DNA of 63,005 bases from positions 1 through 63,005 of the forward strand of contig CAMTOJ010000016.1 in the NCBI GenBank assembly GCA_947074145.1. The letters run 5' to 3'. The translations under genes and the position numbers were made by a program. The stretch comes from an uncultured Bacteroidales bacterium. Lineage in GTDB: Bacteria; Bacteroidota; Bacteroidia; Bacteroidales; JAUNSR01. Below are positions 57,721 through 63,005 of this stretch, in pieces (positions within the stretch are counted from its first letter, which is position 1; the number at the start of each line of letters is the position of its first letter). The notes under the pieces were generated by a model. It was not told the DNA's origin. It saw nothing but the letters and a program-made list of their open reading frames with translations, and searched no databases.

Positions 57721-58602
57721 TTATTTATCAAGTTTGAAATCTTTCTTACCGATAATATTACCGTCGGCAAATATATCTATTCTGTATATTCCCGGAGAAA
57801 GAAACTCTTCTATGTTCCAGTACATAACTACAGGTTGCTCTTCGCCGGTATATTCAACCATTTTTTTAACAGAATAATTTATCTCGCTGTCTTCGAATCT
57901 AAAAAGGTTATTTCTGTCTTTGATAAGAACCTCTTCGTCAGGACGAACTATTCTGATAAAAATATCTTTTTCTCCTACCTCAGCAGTTATATTTTTAGAA
58001 AGAGTGAAACTAATCTTAAGCATTTCGGCGCGACTTATTTTGTCGGTCGATTTATTACGTTTTGTAAGACCCTCTGTTATAATACCTACGGCATCAAGTT
58101 TGGAAGCAAGTGTAACTTGTTTTTCAAGAACCTCTTTTTGAGTCTTTAATTCAGTCGCATTACGGGATATTTCCTGATATTTACGTGTTACTTCCTCATT
58201 CTTTTTCTGAAGTCGGGCATTTTCCTGATTAAGCGAATCTACTTGTTCTATATAAGAACGAAGAACGGTTCTCACTACACCAAGTTCTTTCTTTAATTCA
58301 TTTATTCGTTTTGAATTTGTTGCTTTTGTAGTTTTGAGCTCCTCTACAAGACGTTGTACTTTAAGACGTTCATTCTCAAGTTTGTCTAATAGCGAATCAT
58401 TGTTCACATTTAGCTGATAACCCTCGTATTGGATAGCAAGCTGTGAATATTCATCGGCAAGTTGTTCCTTCTCAATTTCATATTGCTGAGTCATCTCTTT
58501 GATTTGCTCATTATTCTTATGAATCATAAATACAAGAACGGCAACAATCAGAGTTCCCAAAACTGCAGAAATACTTATAATGATTTTTGATTTAGCTGTC
58601 AT
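57721..58602 (-). CDS. Membrane-anchored coiled-coil protein
   Basis: A 293-residue protein with one N-terminal membrane helix (about 6-27, IIISISAVLGTLIVAVLVFMI), a long Glu/Lys/Gln coiled coil (about 30-170), and a globular C-terminal beta domain (about 185-293, with IFIRIVRPDEEVL and SPGIYRIDIFADGN). The last part looks like a beta-sandwich of the type that follows such coils in Bacteroidota envelope proteins. It does not match a functional family I can name. It has the best promoter of this end of the window and is transcribed alone. Confidence 0.85.
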   Translation of the reverse strand: MTAKSKIIISISAVLGTLIVAVLVFMIHKNNEQIKEMTQQYEIEKEQLADEYSQLAIQYEGYQLNVNNDSLLDKLENERLKVQRLVEELKTTKATNSKRINELKKELGVVRTVLRSYIEQVDSLNQENARLQKKNEEVTRKYQEISRNATELKTQKEVLEKQVTLASKLDAVGIITEGLTKRNKSTDKISRAEMLKISFTLSKNITAEVGEKDIFIRIVRPDEEVLIKDRNNLFRFEDSEINYSVKKMVEYTGEEQPVVMYWNIEEFLSPGIYRIDIFADGNIIGKKDFKLDK

Positions 58603-58626
58603 AATTAGATGTGATGATTAGCAATG

Positions 58627-58656
58627 CAAAGGTATTAAATTAACAAGTATATTCAA
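58627..58656 (-). promoter_or_regulatory. Promoter of the coiled-coil gene
   Basis: On the minus strand TTG (58656-58654), 19 bp, TACCTTTG (58634-58627): an excellent Bacteroidota promoter. Transcription begins a few bases before the ATG at 58602. Confidence 0.7.
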
Positions 58657-58910
58657 TCTTCTTTTTAGTTATCTTAATTTACTATTGTTCGTTTTAAGAT
58701 ATGTTTAACTTAAATCGCTATAAATTGTGGCATTTTGACAAATTATTAGTCTTTTCTTTCCCTTTTTTCTCTCTTTTATAGGTTGATACAATCTTATTTT
58801 TTTTCTCTTTTTCTTGTTAAAATACATAACACGAAAAATATTTAAAAAAAAACACCCATTTATAATTATTTATCAAAAAAAATATTTAAATTTAGTAAAG
58901 CAAGTTTCGC

Positions 58911-58994
58911 TGCTCCCAGTTAGTTATCAACTGATAACTAGCGTGGATTAGACTGATAACTCGCCAGTTATCAGTTGATAATTAGCAAGGAGCA
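58911..58994. repeat. Nested inverted-repeat element (33-bp arms)
   Basis: Left arm 58911-58943 and right arm 58962-58994 are inverted copies matching at 28 of 33 positions, around an 18-bp loop. Each arm itself contains a shorter near-palindrome (GTTATCAACTGATAAC at 58923-58938; GTTATCAGTTGATAAT at 58967-58982), so the site can fold as one long hairpin or as two. The ends are TGCTCC and GGAGCA. It lies 56 bp before the next gene. Confidence 0.8.
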
Positions 58995-59050
58995 TCAAAA
59001 CAACCTTTGAGTAATTAAATTATTTATTAACTTTTTAAAACACAAAAGCC

Positions 59051-59890
59051 ATGAAAACAATACGAGGTTCGATATTTGGATTAATAATAGCTTTATTATC
59101 TATATATGTATGTAAAACGGAAGCTGCTATAACAAGCGATTCATTAGTATTAATAGTGTATCCTGCCGAATTTGAAGATAAAATACAGATTGAATTGTTG
59201 GCAAAAGAATTAAATGCATGTAACAGAAATACTATGCTTTATGAGATAGACAATAATGATAAAACATCTACAATCGGGATGTTGGCAGATAATCTTAATG
59301 CCGATATAAAAAAGATACGAGATAAGAATCCTAAAATTTCTTTAGGTGTGGTTTGTTATAATGAAGCATCATTCCCGGTTCTTGAAGCATCTTTACAAAA
59401 TGAAGCAATAAGCTATTTAATAGCTGTTTCTGGATGTTTTATAAATGGAGACGATTATTATTATGAGCAATTTTCATTAAAAGAACATTTAATGGAAAAT
59501 CAAGATAAAGGTAAAAGACTAAAAGATAAATATAACATTATCAAAGGTTTGAAACATGGTCGAAAACTACCTCAAAATTTGACTAGTGAATCTGAAAATG
59601 CTTATTTAGTTGATACTTTGTCGAATTCTTATTGTATATCAGTAATGAATTTTGATGCAAGCAAGATATTGGCAAATATTGAAATTCCAATCTATTCCTT
59701 GTTTATTGAAGATGTTGAGGGTATATATGCTCTTACAAATTCTGAAAAGATTCAAACTGAATTTAGTAAAAGAGACTATGTGGATTATACAACACGTATA
59801 GTTCCAAACTCTAAAAATAAACAGATAATGAAAACTAAAATAAGAAGTTTGGTTTTATTCAGAGTTTTAAATCTGGAAGACGAAGAATAA
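59051..59890 (+). CDS. Secreted hypothetical protein, possible catalytically dead alpha/beta-hydrolase
   Basis: A 279-residue protein with a signal peptide ending KTEA (cleavage about 25). I do not recognise a named family, but the pattern resembles a hydrolase fold: a strand SLVLIVYPAE, a helix and strand LLAKELNACNRNTMLYEID, and ISLGVVCYNEASFPVLEASLQ where an active enzyme would have G-x-S-x-G. N104 stands where Ser would be. AISYLIAVSGCFINGDDYYYEQF and IPIYSLFIEDVEGIYAL fit later strands. No nucleophile is seen, so any role may be binding only. It lies just after the nested hairpin and before a plain stem-loop. Confidence 0.75.
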   Translation: MKTIRGSIFGLIIALLSIYVCKTEAAITSDSLVLIVYPAEFEDKIQIELLAKELNACNRNTMLYEIDNNDKTSTIGMLADNLNADIKKIRDKNPKISLGVVCYNEASFPVLEASLQNEAISYLIAVSGCFINGDDYYYEQFSLKEHLMENQDKGKRLKDKYNIIKGLKHGRKLPQNLTSESENAYLVDTLSNSYCISVMNFDASKILANIEIPIYSLFIEDVEGIYALTNSEKIQTEFSKRDYVDYTTRIVPNSKNKQIMKTKIRSLVLFRVLNLEDEE

Positions 59891-59899
59891 ACCAAAATT

Positions 59900-59929
59900 T
59901 AGGATAATGACATTCTTGTCATTATCCTA
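59900..59929 (+). terminator. Stem-loop after the secreted hypothetical gene
   Basis: TAGGATAATGACA (59900-59912) and TGTCATTATCCTA (59917-59929) form a 13-bp stem with a 4-nt loop. There is no clear T run, so it may stop transcription or protect the mRNA end. The following 59930-60169 has no feature I can support. Confidence 0.6.
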
Positions 59930-60169
59930 ATATGTTTATAGACTAATAGTAAATTAATAATATACTTATTGCTGTGTCTTGATTATTAATCAGAGCCTAA
60001 ATAATAAAAGATAAACTATTTTTTAAGAAATCTTCTATGTCTAAATGAAAAGGAGTGTTTTCAGAAATTTAAAGCTCTGATAATTGACTGAATAATAAGT
60101 AAAATGATAGACAAAAAAAATGTTTTCGATAGAACTCCTTAAAATCAATATCTTATAATCATATCATTT

Positions 60170-60952
60170 ATGGAAGTAAAATATGTAGTATTAAATTCAT
60201 CGTTTAAAGAGGGTAGTGCGGCTGGTTCGAAATTTATCAGGGTCGTAAGAAATGAAACTGTTACAAATGAAACTATGGCACGCATTATAAGCGATCAGTG
60301 TAGCGTTACGGAAGCCGATATTTTGGCTGTTCTTCAAGCTTATGAAACAAATCTAAAATTACAATTTTCAATAGGAAACAGTGTCCAGATGTTTAATCTG
60401 GGAACTTTAAAACCATGCTTCAAAGCTAAGTTTGATATGAATGGAAATGTTGTCAAGAACTCTGTTAGAATGTCGAAAATACAATTGATAGCAAATAGTA
60501 GTTTTCTTGAACAATCGAAATCATATAGGTTTAAAAACATGGGAGAAATAAAAGAACTTGGGGGAACTTTTGAGAAAAGAGTGGAGGGTTTGCTACGATA
60601 TTTTGAAAAAGGAAATACCGATATCACATCATCATGCTATTCTGATATAAATGATTGTTCAAGAATAACAGCAAACAGAGATCTTAAATTGTTGTATGAT
60701 AATGAGATTTTGTCGAGAAAATATTTTGCACAAGTTCCGGTTTATAATCTTGCAAATCAGGATATTCTGACAAGTCTAAGGCAAATGCAGGATAATGGTA
60801 GTTTTGCAGCTGAAGATAATGCAATCAGACAAATAGCAAAAAAATCACGCCGTGGGGAATTGAAAACTTCAAGTTCGCAAAATATACCGTCGGTTATAAT
60901 AAATGAAATACCTGAGTATCTGACACAAGAGGAGATTGATAACTGGGAATAA
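60170..60952 (+). CDS. HU-like DNA-binding protein with C-terminal winged-helix-like domain
   Basis: A 260-residue protein. The first 125 residues match the Bacteroidota HU-like (histone-like) domain: MEVKYVVLNSSFK, TMARIISDQCSVTEADILAVLQAYE, and MFNLGTLKPCFKAKFD. The second part (about 135-195, FEKRVEGLLRYFEKGNTDI, NDCSRITANRDLKLLYDNEI) looks like a helix-turn-helix or winged-helix domain of the kind found at the end of Fic proteins. A polar tail follows. It may bind DNA through two surfaces. It is convergent with the MATE gene, 6 bp apart, without an evident terminator. HU-like identity is good; the second domain is inferred. Confidence 0.8.
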   Translation: MEVKYVVLNSSFKEGSAAGSKFIRVVRNETVTNETMARIISDQCSVTEADILAVLQAYETNLKLQFSIGNSVQMFNLGTLKPCFKAKFDMNGNVVKNSVRMSKIQLIANSSFLEQSKSYRFKNMGEIKELGGTFEKRVEGLLRYFEKGNTDITSSCYSDINDCSRITANRDLKLLYDNEILSRKYFAQVPVYNLANQDILTSLRQMQDNGSFAAEDNAIRQIAKKSRRGELKTSSSQNIPSVIINEIPEYLTQEEIDNWE

Positions 60953-60958
60953 ATGATG

Positions 60959-62263
60959 TTATTTCCATATTTTACGTCCCCAGTATATCTGCATGACACC
61001 TCGGAAAAACAGATAAGAACAGAAGGCAAGCCACAATGCGTTGTTGTGTATAAAGTGATTGAGTGAAAAAAATACCACAAAAAAACTTGCAGAAGCTACA
61101 AACATAGCTTTAAGCATGACACGTGTTGCGGTTGCGCCTATTATTATTCCATCCATCAAAAAGGCAAGGAATCCTGAGATTGGAATAATTACAAGCCACA
61201 GATAAAATTGCATAGATGCTTCTATTACACCTTTGTCGTTGGTAAGAAGAGAAAGAAACAGTTTTCCGCCAAAACCGTAAACCAAAGCAAAGATTATAGC
61301 AAGAGCTATACCCCAACCGAATAGTTGACGTATAGTGGTCTGTAAAGCAATTTTATTGCCCGAACCTACATAACGTCCCACAAGAGCTTCGCCTGCATAA
61401 GCGAATCCATCCATTACATAAGAGAACATAATAAAAAATTGCATCATTAGGGTATTTACTGCCAGAATGATCTCGCCTTGTCGCGCCCCGGCCGATGTGA
61501 AAAACACAGTTACAGCAACAAGACAAAGGGTACGTAAAAAAATATCTCTGTTGACTTGAAAAAATCTCTTCATAGCACCACGATCGAGAAAGCATCGAAA
61601 ATCTATTCTTGGTTTTAGTTTGCCATAATATTGGTTCCAAAGAATAACAGACATGATTATTCCGGCATATTGAGCCACAAGAGTTCCGAGTGCAACGCCT
61701 TCAATTTTCATTCCGAAACCATAGACAAGAATAAGGCTCACTGCAATATTAACAAGATTCTGTGTGATGGCTACATACATAGGAAAACGAGTGTTCTGCA
61801 TACCGATAAACCATCCTGAAATGCTCCAAAGACCTAGAACAGCAGGAGCACCCCATATACAGATGCGAAAATAAAGTGATGCCAACTGCCTCACTTCTTC
61901 GGTTGTATCGACTAATGCAAAACCAAGAAGTTCGATAGGATATTGAAGAATTAAAAGAATGGCAGAGATCATAAAAGCAATCCCCATTGAGCGAACAAGG
62001 AGTTTGGTTACCTCGTTGAGATCGCGACGACCATATGCCTGCGATGTCATACCGCTTGTGCCCATGCGAAGGAATCCGAAAATCCAGTAAATGATGTTGA
62101 AAAACATCGTGCCTACGGCTATTGTTCCGATATAAGCGGCAGAACCAAGATGGCCTACAATGGCGATGTCGATAAGCCCTAAAAGGGGTACGGTGATGTT
62201 GGAGATAATTGATGGAACGGCGATATTGAGAATCCGGCTATTGCCTTCATTGAGTTTTATCAT
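60959..62263 (-). CDS. MATE-family efflux transporter, DinF-like
   Basis: Inner-membrane multidrug or metabolite antiporter. The 434-residue protein has about twelve membrane helices in two halves, beginning NIAVPSIISNITVPLLGLIDIAIVGHLGS, with the MATE segment TSGMTSQAYGRRD and a second-half FAYAGEALVGRYVGSGN. It contains no soluble domain. The substrate is unknown. The ATG at 62263 opens the first helix correctly. A GC-rich repeat island lies about 60 bp upstream and a TATCTTTA near-consensus box at 62283-62290. Confidence 0.92.
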   Translation of the reverse strand: MIKLNEGNSRILNIAVPSIISNITVPLLGLIDIAIVGHLGSAAYIGTIAVGTMFFNIIYWIFGFLRMGTSGMTSQAYGRRDLNEVTKLLVRSMGIAFMISAILLILQYPIELLGFALVDTTEEVRQLASLYFRICIWGAPAVLGLWSISGWFIGMQNTRFPMYVAITQNLVNIAVSLILVYGFGMKIEGVALGTLVAQYAGIIMSVILWNQYYGKLKPRIDFRCFLDRGAMKRFFQVNRDIFLRTLCLVAVTVFFTSAGARQGEIILAVNTLMMQFFIMFSYVMDGFAYAGEALVGRYVGSGNKIALQTTIRQLFGWGIALAIIFALVYGFGGKLFLSLLTNDKGVIEASMQFYLWLVIIPISGFLAFLMDGIIIGATATRVMLKAMFVASASFFVVFFSLNHFIHNNALWLAFCSYLFFRGVMQIYWGRKIWK

Positions 62264-62321
62264 TGCTTCTTGTTTGAGGTGGTAAAGATAGGGAAAATTG
62301 GTGACTTGCTTTGCTTGGTGA

Positions 62322-62460
62322 TACGCTTGCTCCGCTTCGCTGGTGATGACGCTTCGCTGTTACACGTCACCAGCGACCAAAGAGAGCGAGTTACCAGCGC
62401 GCGCAGCAAGCGGGTTACTAGCGAAGCGCCGCGCAGCAAGCGACATAACCAGCGAAGCGA
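62322..62460. repeat. GC-rich repeat island with inverted arms
   Basis: A block much richer in G and C than its surroundings. Arms 62333-62358 and 62435-62459 are inverted copies beginning CGCTTCGCTGGT. Between them, the units GTTACCAGCG (62390-62399) and GTTACTAGCG (62414-62423) recur, each followed by GCGCAGCAAGCG; a third TAACCAGCG lies at 62446-62454. It looks like a palindromic intergenic repeat family, not coding sequence. Confidence 0.75.
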
Positions 62461-62545
62461 AAAAAATATCCATCTTTATCATCTTGAAAAACAGACTATT
62501 CCAAATAAAAGTAAAATAATATTTACAAATAATGCCTCTGGGGTA

Positions 62546-62575
62546 TTGCAGGAGTGAAAACTTGTCGTATCTTTG
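62546..62575 (+). promoter_or_regulatory. Promoter of the tRNA-Phe array
   Basis: TTG (62546-62548), 19 bp, TATCTTTG (62568-62575). This fits the Bacteroidota promoter well and lies 17 bp upstream of the first tRNA. Confidence 0.75.
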
Positions 62576-62592
62576 CAACGCAAAAGAAAAAC

Positions 62593-62665
62593 GGTACCAT
62601 AGCTCAGTTGGTAGAGCAAAGGACTGAAAATCCTTGTGTCCCCGGTTCGATTCCTGGTGGTACCA
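62593..62665 (+). tRNA. tRNA-Phe (GAA), copy 1
   Basis: A 73-nt cloverleaf: acceptor GGTACCA/TGGTACC all paired, D arm GCTC/GAGC, anticodon stem AAGGA/TCCTT with loop CTGAAAA (anticodon GAA), T loop TTCGATT, discriminator A, CCA not encoded (CAG follows). The T stem shows one C-U mismatch, shared by all three copies. Transcribed first in the array. Confidence 0.95.
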
Positions 62666-62697
62666 CAGTTTTTAAAACTACTTCTTTTCTTTTGTAT

Positions 62698-62770
62698 GGT
62701 GCCATAGCTCAGTTGGTAGAGCAAAGGACTGAAAATCCTTGTGTCCCCGGTTCGATTCCTGGTGGTACCA
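62698..62770 (+). tRNA. tRNA-Phe (GAA), copy 2, chimeric
   Basis: Same as copy 1 except that the 5' acceptor strand is GGTGCCA, like copy 3, while the 3' strand is TGGTACC, like copy 1. This gives one G-U pair in the acceptor stem. It starts exactly 105 bp after copy 1. Confidence 0.93.
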
Positions 62771-62802
62771 CAGTTTTTAAAACTACTTCTTTTCTTTTGT
62801 AT

Positions 62803-62875
62803 GGTGCCATAGCTCAGTTGGTAGAGCAAAGGACTGAAAATCCTTGTGTCCCCGGTTCGATTCCTGGTGGCACCA
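62803..62875 (+). tRNA. tRNA-Phe (GAA), copy 3
   Basis: Acceptor GGTGCCA/TGGCACC fully paired; otherwise identical to the other copies. It starts 105 bp after copy 2, with the same 32-nt spacer. Confidence 0.95.
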
Positions 62876-62881
62876 CAGATG

Positions 62882-62911
62882 AAAGAGTTGCAAGAGATTG
62901 CGACTCTTTTT
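62882..62911 (+). terminator. Terminator of the tRNA array
   Basis: AAAGAGTTGCAA (62882-62893) pairs with TTGCGACTCTTT (62898-62909) with one wobble pair, then TTT. It begins 7 nt after the third tRNA. Confidence 0.88.
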
Positions 62912-62933
62912 TGTTATATGGTTTCTTTTTTTG

Positions 62934-62966
62934 GCATCAAGCCGAAATTCCGCATCAAGCCGAAAT
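62934..62966. repeat. Short tandem repeat at the window end
   Basis: GCATCAAGCCGAAAT occurs at 62934-62948 and again at 62952-62966, an 18-bp period. The rest of the block is cut off by the window edge. Confidence 0.5.
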
Positions 62967-63005
62967 CCTGGTTGTTTTTACGTTTTTTGAAAAAAATTGC
63001 CATTC

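Larger units (their letters stand above)
58603..59050. other. Intergenic region with a long nested hairpin
   Basis: This 448-bp, very AT-rich gap holds the promoter of the coiled-coil gene (58627-58656) and an 84-bp inverted-repeat element (58911-58994). No ORF is credible. Between them is a long T/A-rich stretch without other structure. Confidence 0.6.
62264..62592. other. Divergent MATE/tRNA intergenic region
   Basis: Holds a GC-rich repeat island (62322-62460) and the tRNA promoter (62546-62575). ORF-like reading frames across it have repetitive, unlikely composition and are not genes. Confidence 0.6.
62593..62875 (+). repeat. 105-bp tandem repeat carrying tRNA-Phe genes
   Basis: Three tRNA genes and two identical 32-nt spacers (CAGTTTTTAAAACTACTTCT onward) form a repeat of exact 105-bp period. 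Only the acceptor-stem bases differ between units. Confidence 0.9.

Noticed and set aside
62322..62460. A CRISPR array in the GC-rich island
   Set aside because: Repeats are short (about 10 bp), imperfect and inverted, with no regular spacers and no cas genes.
62593..62665. tRNA copies as pseudogenes because of the T-stem C-U mismatch
   Set aside because: All three copies share it, while all other stems pair well and a strong promoter is present.
62479..62829. A 116-residue minus-strand ORF over the tRNA array
   Set aside because: It is antisense to tRNA-Phe genes, and its internal repeat is just the 105-bp tRNA period translated.

Overview
The window looks like a chromosomal piece of a low-GC Bacteroidota, most probably Bacteroidales. 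The evidence is SusC/SusD genes, three hybrid two-component systems (HTCS), C-terminal T9SS-like sorting sequences, few Shine-Dalgarno sites, and promoters with the Bacteroidota -7 box TAnnTTTG (best at rplU, at the coiled-coil gene ending at 58602, and at the tRNA array). I cannot name genus or species from the sequence.

Layout. 1-4.3 kb: housekeeping genes on the minus strand (surE, a HAD phosphatase, serS, rpmA, rplU). 4.6-10.2 kb: a plus-strand RND efflux operon (adaptor, pump, outer-membrane factor). 10.6-15.5 kb: a second plus-strand export operon (TolC-like, HlyD-like, two ABC-2 permeases) with no visible ATPase gene. 15.8-20.6 kb: minus-strand genes for a DEDDh exonuclease, a PlsC-like acyltransferase, D-Ala-D-Ala ligase, RluD and a PASTA protein.

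20.8-57.6 kb: a polysaccharide-utilisation island of three modules, each divergently transcribed from its own HTCS. Module 1 is a rhamnogalacturonan lyase (PL11) plus a GH2 beta-galactosidase, facing HTCS1. Module 2 is SusC-SusD-surface glycan-binding protein-GH26 mannanase plus a small unknown ORF, facing HTCS2. Module 3 is a second giant PL11, facing HTCS3. fabI and a GlmU-like gene lie between modules 1 and 2, and a cytoplasmic lipase-like gene between modules 2 and 3. Both PL11 proteins are fused to some 750-850 residues of autotransporter-type repeats and end in sorting-like tails. HTCS2 is cut by one in-frame TAA exactly where its two paralogues have an aromatic residue, so the SusCD/GH26 module may have lost its regulator.

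57.7-63 kb: an anchored coiled-coil protein, a secreted protein that looks like a hydrolase fold without its nucleophile, an HU-like/winged-helix fusion, a MATE exporter, and three tandem tRNA-Phe genes on a 105-bp period whose middle copy is a chimera of the outer two. Two unusual intergenic repeat elements lie here: a long nested hairpin at 58911-58994 and a GC-rich repeat island at 62322-62460. They share the core TAACYAGCG/TTACYAGCG.

How the genes fit together: the HTCS proteins would sense pectin- and mannan-derived oligosaccharides in the periplasm and switch on the surface lyases, the mannanase and the SusCD importer. The lyases cut the rhamnogalacturonan I backbone and GH2 removes galactose side chains. 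No SusCD pair and no unsaturated-rhamnogalacturonyl hydrolase accompany the PL11 genes here, so that pathway must be completed elsewhere in the genome. I saw no CRISPR array, phage, transposase or rRNA.
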